A stretch of 64,000 nucleotides of DNA, from NCBI GenBank assembly GCA_017590115.1, contig JAGGNK010006482.1:372001-436000 (forward strand), in the 5' to 3' direction. Each line of letters starts with the position of its first letter. The stretch's first letter is position 1. Origin of the DNA: Montifringilla adamsi. Lineage: Eukaryota; Chordata; Aves; Passeriformes; Passeridae. Positions 49,161 to 63,170 of the stretch are shown in pieces. The notes below the pieces were generated by a model. The model was not told the DNA's origin. It searched no databases and was given only the letters and a program-made list of their open reading frames with translations. The position numbers and the translations under genes are program-made.

Positions 49161-49203
<43 letters not shown>
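49161..49203. repeat. (CA)13(TA)n compound microsatellite
   Basis: Thirteen CA units (49161-49186) followed directly by about eight TA units, and preceded by TGTGTATACG, which is partly complementary to the CA run. A typical polymorphic vertebrate microsatellite. Confidence 0.95.
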
Positions 49204-49204
<1 letters not shown>

Positions 49205-52200
49205 AACAAATATATGCAAGTATGTATTTATTTACTGGGGGAAAATCATATACAGAGTTATTTCCAGATGTAATTTCCTGAGTATCTTCCACTATTTTCT
49301 AACATAGCCTCACAGAAGCTGGACAGCTTATATCCAGCCAATGTAAGAGATTCTTATGTAATAGAAAGAACTAGGCTGACCTGTCCTATAGCACATCTTG
49401 CCCTTAAAAGTAAAAGCTTTTGCATTGCTACAAAGCAAACAGCAGATGTGTTATTTCTCGGTGTTTACACTCTGGACACATAAACATTGTGTATAATGAG
49501 TTGGTTTTGGGTAATCATTTTTTTCAAGTGCAACAAGAAAGTAGCTGCCTGTTTTCCTGGTTTTGGTTTAATGACTTCCCAGTATGGGCGAAATGAGTTT
49601 ATGATGGGACATGCCTTTTTGGTATCTGGGACAGAGCTTGAGTGCAGTTTCCAAGATATGGGGCATACACAGCTTCATACCTGACACTAAGTTTGCAGCT
49701 TTTTTTTGGGAATACATGATGAAAATGGGCCTCCACTGAGGACTGGCCTGTTTCTTAAGGTTTCAGGACAAGTTTCTTCTGGTACTTAAAAATAAAGAGT
49801 TGCCACAGCAGTAGTTTGTATTTCAATAAGGTCCATATGTTTACAAAGAGTTGGAAATTTCCAGCGTGTGTGGAGTATGTTGGAACATACTGATATTTGG
49901 GAGAAGCTGTCCCAGACAAAAAGTGCCAGTGCCTCTGCTGTGGCTTTTGTAAAGAAAAGATTGAAAACTCAATCAATGCTGAGCATTTCCAACTTGAAGG
50001 GAAATGATCCTCTGCAATTTTCTTAATAGGTCTTTGATCATACTGATAACAGTTGCCTGTGGAGAAGCATTCTTTCAAAAGCTGTGATATTTTGCTGCTA
50101 TTAGGACAACAAACAAGGGGAAAACAAAAGTAATGAAACCATTGCAGGTTTTCTATGAAACTGCAGGATTTCATCCATCCCATGATGCTGGGACATTTCT
50201 TCTTCCTTAATGAAGTTTTGGGAAAAGTCATCTTGCCTTCAGAAGCTTGGAATGTGGTTTCACAATTATACCATGGGTGACCTTTTACTGTGCCTGCTGT
50301 TGATGATGAAAATAGTCTTGCTTCATTAGGGTGTCACCTCCACCTTCTAATTCAGATGCTACTTCCTGGCATTTCTGTAGTGCTTTAATTTAAAGGTAAC
50401 GATTTAATTAAGCTGGAGAACTACCCAGCAAAGTAAATGAGTCTCACTATCCCACTACAGAAGGGGAAACCAAGTTGCAGAGTGTTGGTGATTTGCCTGT
50501 GGTAATGGAGTTAGTGGCAGAGCCTTGGCTGGTATCAGTTCATTGCTTGAGGTTCTCCATCCCTGTCACACAGTACGTCACAGACTTTGGTCTGCTGGTT
50601 TTGTCCTTAAAATGTCTGCAACTTGCTAATAACTGTATTTGTGTTAATTAGCCTCTCATTACAACACATAGTTGCAAATCAAATGCCATTCTTTGAAGAT
50701 ACACACATGCAAATGATCGCTGAAAGTTGAAAGTCAAGTTTACAACTATGTAGTACAGACTCCAGCTGAAGGGTTAGGAAAGGTTCAGCACTAACTCTCA
50801 AGTGCAAAAACATTCAAGAGGTTGTGAGCCAAAACTGCTTCTTTTTACTTGTGAGCTGAAATTTCTGATGGTAACATAGTGCCCAATTGAGTGTTCCTTA
50901 GTGAATGTAGTCAGAGAATTCACATGGAATGGGATAAAAAGAGCCCCTTCTCCCCTTTTAACAAGACTATGCTCAGTGCTCATAGCTTCTGGGAGGGAAA
51001 TATTAAGAGGCAGTGCAAGCACCCAGGACACAGCTCTGGAAAGGCTGTAATGCTGGAAAGTATTAGAAAATAATATTGACAGAATGCACTTGAGGCAGCA
51101 GTGCTGCCAGCTCACACATGTGAGAGTTTGTGAAAGGATGACAGTGTTTTACTTGGGCAGCAGGGACCTGCTACTGACTCAAAATTCAACAAGTCCTGCT
51201 TTGGGAGCAGAAATTAGACTTTAACCTCATGCACTTCAAAAGCAGGAGACAGAAAGTGCTCTGCAGCACAGTGATGGGGACTGTGCCATAGCATCTTGTT
51301 CTCTAGTGTTGTTTTCCCTGTGTAATGGGCCTTATTGCAAAGGCTGCTGCTTCCTGTTTGCTGATTCTTATGCGAGTTGGCAGGATTTGTTCCAGAGTAT
51401 TTTACATTTCAAGTGAAATCTTATTATGTTTAATCATAGTATTTTTTTCTTCCTTGTGCTGTAGGTTGGCCAGATACTAACTATCTTTGTTATTATGTGC
51501 AGATTTTCCTGTTTGACTCTGAGATCCTCTTTCATGCATGTTGATTAATTTTATCCCCAAAGCATCCAAGGCATCACAGCCAGAGAATGTGGCCTTTATT
51601 ACATGGAGTTAATATACTCATAAATATTGAGTGTGTTCTTAAGAATAATGTAATGATCTTACTAGTCCCTTGATCTCTGTGACTGTCAACACCAGAAGCT
51701 TTGTGATAAAGCTTCTCTGGTCAAAAGTGTGGGAAATCTGTAATCATTCCTTCAGACTTCTCAAATACCATACCAAGCTGCAAGAGGGTTAAACTCTAAT
51801 AAATGGCACTAACTGAGAATATTTGCTCTTCATTTTTCTGGTACACTGTGCATGAGAAGCAAATAAGCTGCTGATGATGTAGCATGACTTGTTATAAATT
51901 TGAACAGATATTGTTAAAAACTGGTGACTTTTCCTGTAATACAAAATCCCATAGCTCTTGCTTGGTATTTCAGTTGCTGAGGAACTTGTGGCAGAAAGGT
52001 GTTGTAATGTATCACCTACATCAAATAAGGTTTGTGAAGGTCTTGAGGTTCCTTAGAACTATCAGAACAAGCTCCTGGTACCTCTTCAGGAGATTCAATG
52101 GGAAACCGTGATTTTATTTGACAGATAAAAATTAGGAACTGCAGAGATCAGAACTCTTCTGAGCCGCTTGTTTGCATCATCATTACTTGATGTGTTTTGT

Positions 52201-55200
52201 AGACCAGGACATTGTTGTGCCACTTCTACGGAATCAGGGGGTGCACCCAAAGTGCTTACAGGCCACATCTATCTCCATATCTCCAAGATATATCAGAGAG
52301 CTGCAGGCCAAGGGTGGAGAGCCAGAGGGACACAAGAGACAGCACTGCTCAGTGGCAGAGGTCCCAGAAGATGAGCAGGCTTTTTGGTAGGCAGTATAGC
52401 CAAGGGGTGAGAAGGGATTTGAGGGAAGAAAAGGGCAGCTTTCAACAAGCGCTTCCAAACAGCATCTTCCAAATATGATGAATGTCACGGAAGAAAGGAT
52501 GAAGATGTCTGTTGGAAATGGATAAAGGAGGATGATGCCCTTCTGGCTGAGAGAGTTTTGTGGAAATTGGCACTATGGATGTAGGGTGATGAGTGTTCTA
52601 GAAAAAATGTGTGTGTGCAAAATGAGTTCTACAAAGAACCTGTGAGGTGCCTAAGGGGCCAGGGAAGTTAATGGGAGCTGAGCAAAATGGGCTTGGGCTC
52701 AGAGCCCAGAGAGGTGTAAGTGAGGTGAACACCTCATGGTTTCCAGAAAAGTTTTGAGTACACATCTTGGCATGGACCTTTCTTGTAAATTGAATTTTTG
52801 GTGAATTGGTCTGAAATTCTTGGTCTGAAAATCAAGAGGCAAATCTGAGACAGGTAGAGGAAAAATAAGAGAAAGAAAGCCCCAAACAACCTGAACCAAA
52901 CAACAATCCCCCAGTCATTACTACTGAGTTCTTAACTATTAGATGCCCCCTTTGACTTTGGTGCTGTAAAACCTCTCAGCCTGCAATTCATTGACAGGAT
53001 GAGTACCTCACCTAGAACTGCTGAACTGCTGAGCACAGCAGGCATCTCATGCATGGCTTTTCTTTTCTTGACACATCTGTTTTCATTGTTACTTTGTGTG
53101 TGTTTTTGTCTGATGTAACCCAGCTATTTCTGTAGGGTTGCAGGGAAAGGAAGTGAAAGGGAGCACTGATATCCGTGCTCCTGGTTTTACAACATTATGT
53201 AAAAAATCAGGAGGATGAGAATGTAAGGGATCCTGGCTGACTGAAGGGATGGAGAATCCCTCCTGCTCGTGGTCATGACTTTGGACCTGTCACCAGTCAG
53301 GAGTGCTGAAGGTTTCTTTTGGAAGGCTCCTGAATGAGCTGTTCAGGGTGCTCTGGTGGCTCTTCCCACTCTTCATGGTGCTGTGTGTTTCAGGGAAGCC
53401 TCTGCACAAGGCATGGCTAGACCCACCATGTTATCTCTCACTATATAAAATGACAGAGTAAGGAATGGAATTCTGCTGTCAGGCTGAACCTTCTAGACAG
53501 CAATGAAGCATATTGTGAGAACATCCCAGCTATTCTGTACTTCTGGTTTTGAGGAGATAGGTATCAATCCTCCTTCTCCAGAACTGATCTCCTGCAACAG
53601 CTGAAATCATAGAACAATTTTAGCTTTAGAGAAAAGAGAGAAATACAGAAAAAAAACTAGGCTTTATGCCTTGTCTTTCCTAAGTTCAGGCCTGAGCAAT
53701 ATGAACATACCAGGTTATATTGTTGGTGAGCATTATTATCTCCTATAGAGATTTTTTGTTTCTTTCTTTTTTTGTTTTGTTTTAGTTGGTTTTTTTTTTT
53801 TAGATGTATTTCTTATGCTTCTGCTGGTGGCCAGCATCTGCAGTAGCTGAACACAAGAGCAGGGGGAATAGACCACTGTTTATCAGGAGAATAGCTGCAG
53901 TAACAGCTTGGAGTTTGGCTGGCAGAGTGAGAGAACCCCATGCTGGAATGAAAATCCTTTCAGCCTTGGCATGTGATGATCTTTTTGTTTAATTTTTTTG
54001 TTTTAAGGCTGCACTGAACCAAAACTGCAGTAATCCATCTTACTCCTTGTTCAGGGTTCTGCCAATAATTATGTAAATAACAGATCACAGTTAATTATTT
54101 GTTTCATAGCTTCCTATTTTCTGTATTTGTATTAGCAACATGTCATTATTGTCTTAGAATACAGCTGTGTGTTCTTGGCAACATGGAAAACAACAAAAAT
54201 GGGTGAACTGGCAGTGACAACATGACTGGTGTCTGTGTGAAGACTGCAGGGCCTGAATTAAACCTGCCTGAAGGTTAACTCTGATTCCCATGGCTGTCCT
54301 GGGATTTGCTGATCTGTGCTCTCTGCATATTCTCATTTCAGAGAAGTGATCCCTCAGGAGGGTTTGCCAGCAAAGCAGTATGGATCTGAAAGGTGGGGAG
54401 GGTGGTCTTGCCCTGCTGTTGATTTGTGATTTTCACTTCTCTCTGCCTGTCACGTTTGCATTTCATGATTTGTGCCTGTGTGGTGGTGGTGATGACCTTG
54501 GAAGTTTTGCTTTTAATCCTGGCTTAGGCAGCTGCTTTAGTACAGCTTTCCTACCAGGTGGGCAGTTTGGGAACTTCACAAATCACTGTGTGCTCTTGCT
54601 CTGTTCCTCTTCAGTGAGACTTTTCATTTGAAAATGGGAGACTATGACAGGATTTCTTTTCTAATAATTTTGCATAAGATACTGTATTCTCATTTTCACA
54701 TTGCCTTTAGTGTTGGCTGATTTTTTCCATCAGACTGGTGCTTGTAAACTTTGCCCCAGCCAGACCCGCTGGGGCTTGGCTGTCCCAAGCTGTAGGATGT
54801 AAATAATTTGATGTGACATCAGCTGACCAAGTGCCACTGCTGTCCAGGCTTCAGTCCCTGAGCAGCTTGGTGGATGAAATGTTGCTTATGGGATGCTGAA
54901 TCAGAGCTGCTTAAGCACTTGGGGCCAGGCACTAATTTTGTGCAGTTTCAGGTGTGTTCTCAGTGCTAAATAATAATTAATACAGAATTGCAACACTATT
55001 AATAAATACCAACTGTGCAAACTATGCAATAAGTAGAAATTATTTCTGTTGCACTAGTGTGGCTCATAAAGAGGGGTCATTGCCTGTGTTGGTGTGCTGA
55101 GCTATTAGAACTCAAATTCTGCTGCAGTTATACCAGTGTTAAAACATTTCTAATAGACTTGTTATTTCCGTCTAGCAGCCAGAAATGCTGACTAACTTTC

Positions 55201-57929
55201 AGGATAACAATCTTTTATATATTCAGGAAACAAAATACCCAAGGGCCACTGGTGACTGACAGCTACAGTGCTCTGATTAAAACTGACAGTTCCTGATCAG
55301 CTCCATCTTGGATGTGTTAGTTCCTTTTCTCATGGGGAAGAGAAGACAGAGGACAAAAAATTATTTAATGTAATAGTATTAGGATGTGAAATTTTTTTTT
55401 CCTTTGCAATTTTCCAGGAATTTGCAACTCAGAAGTACCAAAGTACCTGAGTAATAGTGCTTGGGAGGGCAAACATTAATCTCTCCATGATGACTTTCCT
55501 ATAACAAGGTACAGAAAATGCCAAGTGTTGGCTTCTAGTCATTGATTTTTGACTGTAAGAACAATGTGCTGATCAGTTAATATCTGGTGTTTGCCGGTTT
55601 TATTCCCAGCTGGAATCAAGACAAGGAAGATTTTTTTTCCCCTCTAAATGAGAGAAATCATGGTGCTTTTGCTGATTTGCACTTACATACAGACTGCACA
55701 AGCAATTATTTAATTCCTAATGAAAAACCTTGAGTTGCTGGTCAGAACATGAGGTTGTTGGGAGCCACTCCTGCCCCACATAGTGACTGTATCTCCTGCT
55801 CTCCTCCCTTGCCCTTCTCTCCAACAGCACTTCTTAGTCATTGAGGAAATAACTTTATTTCCTTTACCTCTGTGTTTATTTAATCTCCTTTTTCAGGTAT
55901 AGAGATGCTGGATGCTCAGGAGCAGTTAGCAACACCTCCCCAGCATCTGTTGCTGTGTGCTTTTTGGCTCTGGGGTGTACCTTGAACTGTACAGAAGAGC
56001 TGCAAAAACAATACAATTAATGAGTTCTCTTCGTTACTAAATTATAGAAGGGTCTTGGCAGATCTGCTAAAGTTTAGGGTCACTTGCTATTTCCTTCATT
56101 AAACATATTTTTAAGTAGTCGAATTTTTCATGTCTTGCATGTTGGCAATTCCAGCTGTTTAAGGTGCAGTGGGAGTACTTTATGTTACTACAAAGCTACC
56201 AAAATTTTCAGGGTTTTGGACTGTGAATCAAGAGAGTTTCAACAGTTGCTGGAGAAAAGAGAGATAAATCAGTTTTGGTCTGCATTTCATTGTGCTTTTT
56301 AAACTGTCTGGAAGTGGCCAAAATTAGTAATGCTTCTGTAGTGATATTATGTTCAAAAATATGTAATGGTTTAAATGTCAAACTGCACCTTATTGCAAGC
56401 TTACATTTGCCTCTCAAGTGTGCATTTAAATCACTTGCATTGCTGAAAGCCACTTAACAAGAATAAATCAGAAGTGGAGCTGATGTTTGAATAAAACCAG
56501 AAGTTATGTGAGTGGCTGGAGAAAAGTCTCTGTCTGTAAGCAGATGCAATCAAATCTGAATCAGGATTTAACATTTTTGATTCAAATATTTAGTCAAGCT
56601 CTATTATACCATCCCTTCTCATTTTCTACGTGAATGGGAAATACGTTCATCACCATTTAGAAATTACTGGGCTTTGTAACCTGATGATGTTTGGTTTTAT
56701 TCACTCAGACTTGTGCAACTGAAGCACAAACCACTGCAGTCCTGAGTGGGAGAGATTTCCTGGGCCACTGCTGCCTGCAGAAGAGGTTTGTGTGCACAGC
56801 CTGAGCCCAGCAGTGGGAGAGCACCCATTGTCCAGGCAGTCATAGATGTTCCACCTGTGGTCTCTGTCCAGAGACTGCCAGAAAACAACAGGCAGGCTCA
56901 GCCATGGTGAGGACACGGCTAGTTAATACATTTGTGTCACTGATCTGATAATTAAGATGTTTGTAAATTCCATTAATCACACTTTTGGCTGGCAAGACCT
57001 CTATTTTTCAATGCTTCAGTTCGCTTTGTAGATTAAAACAAATGCATAAAAGTTTTTCCTTTAATGAAGGAAGCTGCTAAGATGAAAATTTAGCATTATT
57101 ATTTATTTTTTATTTTATTTTATTTCTCCACTGTTTTCAGGTGTTTCTTTTATTCTGCAGGAGCAAGGTTTTGGTGTTTTTTTTGATCAATGCCTTTGTC
57201 ATAATATAGAAGATCCCTGTTTGCAGCTTCTATTTAAACATGTGGACTCCAGTTGCCTCTACTAGTATTGAGTCATCAAGACAGAAGAACTAAAATACAG
57301 ACCTTACAGTCATGCAGGAAGTTTCTATTTAAAAAAAAGGTTTATAAGTATGGTGTTTCTAAAATATATCGGCTCCTTTGTAATTACACACTTTAGATAT
57401 TAATACATATAATTATGAAAGTATAATTAGACTCTGGTAGGTAGTGTCATAACAATTTTAAGGTAGATTTAAAAATATCTTGTATCTAAATATCCCAACA
57501 AGAGCAATTTTTCTTTAGTGATATTCTTGGGTTTAATCTGGAGGACCTGATTCTAGACCCTGGGTTTTTTTGCTTTGTGTTTTTTTTTTCCTTTTAACCC
57601 AGAATTCAGTAGAGATTGAACTATTCTGTCTTTTAAAGGAACAGTCCCAAGCTTCTTCTGTAAGATTTCAGGGCTAGAGGAAAGCAAGAGCACACTTTGG
57701 ATAATTTTAGGTTAGAGATTATTGTTACAGGAGTCTCTTGGCAGTTCTTAGAAAGCCAGGTAGTAGAAGACTCTGTTGGTGGGAAGCTGAAAGAACGTAG
57801 CACCTACAAGGTTGGGGACGGAGCGTCACAGTGTGTGTGAGGGCTGTTCACACGGGGACTGCAGACCCTCCTGCTCTGGGACCAGTTTCTTTCAGCAGAT
57901 TCCTTTCCCTTTAAATCCAGAATAGTATC

Positions 57930-58160
57930 TTTCCAGTCCAAATTGCTATGCGGCGTGTGGTTTGCTGAGGGGAAAGCAAGTCATTTTGTGTCTCCCAGAG
58001 GCTCGTGCCGTGTCAGCTGTCTGGTGCCCCTGTAATTTCACGGAGATCCTGCTCAGAGCCTGCGCTGAGACCGCAGCTGCGGGCGCCCAGTGCCTTCCGC
58101 ATGGGTGCCCAGAGGGTCCTGCTCCTGTCCTTGCTTTCCTTCCCTCCCTCCCCCCGGCTC
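57930..58160. promoter_or_regulatory. CpG-enriched patch in SPNS2 intron 1
   Basis: CpG dinucleotides cluster (GCGGCGTG, GCTCGTGCCG, TTCACGGAG, CTGCGCTGAGACCGC, GCTGCGGGCGCCC, TTCCGCATG, CCCCGG) within CpG-poor intron. A CT-rich run follows at about 58134-58156 and a GCAGCGGCAGCAG run at about 58185. This may be an enhancer or an alternative promoter. No exon with a Spinster-like frame is apparent. Confidence 0.35.
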
Positions 58161-60055
58161 TCACTTGTGTGTAATCAAATTAAGCAGCGGCAGCAGCCAC
58201 AGCAGAGAAGAGCAGCTCTGTTTGAAGCTGTCCCTCCAGAATGTGCACACAGATTTCATCGCTTGCACCTGCCGTGTCTGACTGCTGCTGTGACCTCGTG
58301 TGCCAGCAGCCTGTACTGATAAGCATTCCCTGTTCCTTCCATCCCAATTAATAATTTTAAGGACACTTAATTCCTTGCCAGCCTTCTAAAGCTTGTCTTT
58401 GTCCATAAACACTCTGCATTATTTTTGTAAGGGTCCAGTAGAAGAGTGCTTTCAGAGCATATAATGAAAGCTAGAGCAGGCAGTGTTAGGAGGTTTCTGT
58501 TAAACACATAAAGGCAGCGCTTGCTGGGCAGTGATAACTGTGTGAGGATGCTGTGTCATTCGAGCTGGAGCAGTCACTCATGCAACACTGCAGACTTCTC
58601 TTTGAAACCCTCTGTAGGTCCGTAAAGCCTTTCTTACTGTTTCTATTGAGATCCTTGGGCACTGTGCCTTCCCTGAGTACAAGACTGCTGCCCTTTCCCT
58701 GTGCAGGACCCTGTGCCAGCCACAGCAGCTGCTGTCTGGCAGGGTGGAGATGCAGCAGCACATGAGTGTGGAACAGGCACCAGGCCTGTGAGACTTGCCA
58801 GTCCTGTGCAAGTCCTTCCTCTGTGCTCTTCACTGCCTGATGAACTCCTTGGAGTCAAACCAGTCCAAAACCACCATCTCCATCACTACCTACAGGGTAT
58901 TTCCTTATGCCACAAAGCCATCTCATTGAAATATTTTATGTTTCAAAGTACTGACTTGTTTCAGTCCAGAATTCTTTGGTTCCATACAGATATGTATCCA
59001 CTCCCTTTCTACCACTGAAGACACAAGTGAGACAGGATGAGCACAGGGGATCTATATAAGAGCCCTGCTGAGACTAAGCACTAAATTGGTGTTTGTTTTC
59101 CTTTGGAGTTCATTGCTGCAGCCCCCCCCCCACTGGGGATAACTTCTCCTGTGATGGGTAATTTTCATTTGTGCAGCAGATTATGCACATCCCATGAGTA
59201 AGTGTTACAGGTAACAGTACCCATGGAAAGGTGTCTCTCTGCTGGAATTGGCAAACATTAGTGGAACTGAACAGGGTGTAGCCTCCCTCATTGATTCTGC
59301 TGTTGCATTGTTAAAAACCTGATAATCTTTTTAGCTGCTCAGTCTCTCCCATTGGAAATTGCTAAATGTAGTTGCTTATGTACAAGCAAGCTCAAACAAT
59401 GGAAATATATGAAATATGAACCCTTTCTTTGTGGGGTGGGAACATTTATCTTGCTGTGGTGAGGAATGTTCACCTCACATTTCCGAATATTGTGTTCAGC
59501 AGATGAGCTGTTTCCTCCTTCTCCTTCAGGTTTTGGTCTCTCCATTGGGGACAGGGCTGAGGCCATGCTTAGGTGGGCTGTTAGAGTAATTATCCAAATG
59601 AACAGTTATGGCTTTAAAGGGGCTGTTGTGTGATTTTATTGTTACTGAGTGGGGCGGGTGGAAATTGGCTTGGTTCTTGTTTTGTTTTTCCATAGTTCAG
59701 TCTATTGACTTGTAGATGAGTGAGAATCTCATTGGGAAAGAGCTGCCTTTTGACTCTAGTATTGTCCCCAGCTGGGAGAACACTGAAAAATGCAAGGGAA
59801 CCTAAAAAAAAAATCCCAGAGCTGACAGCCTCCAGTCAAGCAGCATGTTTGCAAAGATGATGCAAGTTTTCATGTGGCTACTGAATTTTATTTTTGCTCG
59901 GTGACTCTCACTGTTCAGTGGCTGAGAGAAACCTCCTTGTATAGGCATGGGCATAATTTTACAATTCCTAAGGTAAAGAGAGTAAATGATGGAGAAACAT
60001 TGTTCTTAAACAGTCTCAGTCCGATTTCATGGAAACAAAATAAATACAAACCCTC

Positions 60056-60086
60056 TTTTTTTTTTTTTCTTTTTTTTTAAAAAAAA
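60056..60086. repeat. T13-C-T9-A8 homopolymer tract
   Basis: Thirteen T, one C, nine T, then eight A. The T9/A8 junction forms a perfect self-complementary block. Low-complexity DNA of no evident function. Confidence 0.85.
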
Positions 60087-62813
60087 GCTCTTAAAATAGA
60101 GATGGGGTTAAAAGGAGACTGTGTCTAATTTTGTTAGCGTTGTGGTCCTAATTTGTCGCTCCTGGTGACTTGAATTCCTCACAAATTGCTGGTTTGCCTG
60201 CAGATCTGTAATTCCCACATGCTGTAATTTTGCCTTTAGAAATGTTGGCCATGGGCAGCTCTCTCTTTTTGAGCTGGAATTTTGAACACTTTAAACTTTT
60301 CAGCATGGTTTTTCTCTGTTTGGTGGAGGTAGAGGCTCCTGCCTTTCAGGGAGGATGAGCAGCTCTGGGTTTGCTGGGACAGAAAGCCCTGGGAAGGCAG
60401 TGAGGATGAGCAGGGGTGCAGGTGTTGCCTGCTGTGAGTCTGGAGGCAGCACCTGGATTGTGTTGTCAGCTGTAAATTTGTACCCTTTGGAAAGCAGTGT
60501 AGCCATCCAGCAGAAGGGTGTGCTGGAGAAACAGGCTGTCCTCTTCTGCAGTTCTTCAGTATGTGAGATCAAGATACTGTGGCATCAAAATCTGAGGCAT
60601 TTGTTATGGAAAATCCAAGAATTTTCCAAATAATGTGCCCTGCTCTATAATTCCTGTCAGCTGCTGGAAGGATCAGCTATTGCTATGAGCCTTTGGCTGG
60701 TTTGAAATCATTAGCTACATGCTTTGAGGTTCAGCTAGCACCCAGTCTCTTCGTTTTATGCCATATGTTTAAATGTTATGTCATAAACTGAAAGAATATA
60801 TCATTTTTTATCTTATCTCAGAACTTGAAATACTGAGATGAAAGGAGAGATGGATGTGAGTTACACTTTGATCTGGTTTTCATCATTTCAGTTGGGTTTC
60901 ATCTTGGTTTTGTTGGGTTTGGGGTTTTTTAGGAGTCCAAAGAAATTTAACCTTACTCTTTGTTGTTTACTTTTTACATCGGTTTTATCCTCTTAGCATC
61001 TGCTGTTGTTATGACTGTTATGCCTCTCATAGCCTCAGTATGGATCTCTCAAATAAGAGGACATGACAAGTAAATGCAATTAACCAACTATTCAGATCTT
61101 CAGGGGCTTATGAGGTAACTGAAGTTGTGGATGGAGGTCAGTCTTGAAGTACAAAGGTACTTTCAGCTCTTGGTATTTTTACTTTTCTGCTCAGCTCTAA
61201 AATTTACTGAAGTCTTGATGCTTACTAAAGTATTCATGGATGCATCTTGAATCTGAAATGCCTGGGGAAGGCTCTTTGGTTATACAGTAATTATGGACTG
61301 TTTCCATTAATGCTTAGGAATTGCAGTTAAAGGCACTGCCAGGAGTCTGGAGCTCTGCTTAGCACGTAGATCACCTGTGCCCTAGCCATAGGCATGGATT
61401 CCTTCACTGCCTTTTCCTTACCCCCATCTCTCTGCCCTTGGCAGCCCTCAATGATAAGGCTGATCATCTTTATCTGCTCCTCAACACACTAATGGGGTTT
61501 TATGTTGATTACTATGAAGCAGAATATGGGCCTGCAGTGTTCTCTTGTGCTGGCCCAGCGATGGAGAGAAGGCAAAACCACATGCTGGAATTTCATGAAA
61601 GAAGAGTGTGTAATTTAAGCAAAATGCTTTACTCGATAGGCTGCAAGCATCTATTTTTCAAATGTGCTGTGAAATGTTAGTAGTGGGTTTCTATAAAGAC
61701 ATTAAATTGTGAAAGAGGAATGTTTATTTTTGGGTCAAAAAGTTTCAGAAAGGAAAGGATATGCATATCTTGATCAAAGTAATGTCAGGTTTGGAAGGAA
61801 AATAGCTGGGCTCAAGTCTCTTCACATTAGTGTGAATACAGGGCAGTTGCAGAGTGTTTATATTGTACAACTGAGCACAGCAAGGGTAAAAAGGACAGAG
61901 GAGGGGCTCAGTCATGTCAGGGTCCTGCAGCAGGCACACAAGGAATGCACAGGTGGCCCTTCTTCCAGGGAGACCATTCTTCACACCTGCTGTATGCCCT
62001 GGGATAACTCAGCACAGCCTCTCTGTGCTTTCCCACCTAGCACACCTCCCACAGCAAGGCTCTCTGGCACATAAAAACTCCTCCCAAATAATCAGTACTC
62101 ACAGGGGCCCTGTAAATTGTTTGTCATTAATACTGTAGTGTTGGTGATGATGCTGATGTCTGCCTTGTGCTTGGAAGGTGGGAACAGCAGCCAGGAGGAG
62201 TCGATCCTGAAATGGCTTCTCAGAGAAATGGAGGTATCTGTCATCTACCTGCTCCAGTTGTTTCCAGGCTGCTAGAAAAGCACTGCTGCTCACCTCCTGT
62301 TATTTGGCAGGGCCTTCCAGTGCTCCTGCAAATGAATAGGCACTTAATTTGTGAATGAGCTGACTTGCATGCCTAATTTCCTTTCACACCTCTTGTTTGC
62401 TACTGATGGAAGTGTGCATTAAAACAGGAAGCTTTCCCTGCTTATTCTGAGAGTGTGTGTGTGAAAGGGAGAAAGAGGGCAAGGGCTGTAAGTAAAAACA
62501 GGTTGATGGAGGGCTTTGAAATACCTTTACTGTGACAGAAATGGATGTGTTTCAAAACATATCAGTTGGTATAAAGGACTTGAAGAGGAAATTGATGCAA
62601 CTCAGAGCACTTTAGGAGGCTCTGGAACCAGTCTGTATTTAGCTGGAGCAATGGAGGTGAGGATTAGGACATGCTTCAGCTGGAATAATGTGTTTGGTCA
62701 TTTCTGAAGGCTTTCTGGAATATTTTTAGGCAGGAACATTGTTAATTTTATCTTATAAGGCAAATCAGTCATTGTTTTCTGCAGGGAGGGGAAGGTAATG
62801 CAATAACATAGCT

Positions 62814-62839
62814 CCCCCTTTCCCTTCCCTTTCCCTTCC
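62814..62839. repeat. (CCCTT)n pyrimidine repeat
   Basis: Five imperfect CCCTT/CCCTTT units in about 26 bp. A simple polypyrimidine repeat within SPNS2 intron 1. Confidence 0.75.
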
Positions 62840-63170
62840 AGGTGATTTTGCTGCCTCTCTACTCCGGGCATGGCCACACAAGTAGTTGCTTTGGCAGGTG
62901 ACTTGGGAAGCAGCAGTAAGAGGATCAGGGCAGGACAGGTTTCTGGGAATAAGCAGCTGATAAGCCAAGTACTGGGACGCTGCACTGATTGGATAAGAAA
63001 GATTAGGCAATTAAATTTTTGTGGGGGCAAAACCCCAGACAACATCCTTAAGGCATGGTAGTATTTTGTTAACAAAGCAAAAGGCAGAGGATTTTATTTA
63101 CTTGTTGCTCTATGGCTGCAGAGTTTGTTTTGCACCAGTTATATTATAAAAAAAGCCTTGAGTTGATCAG

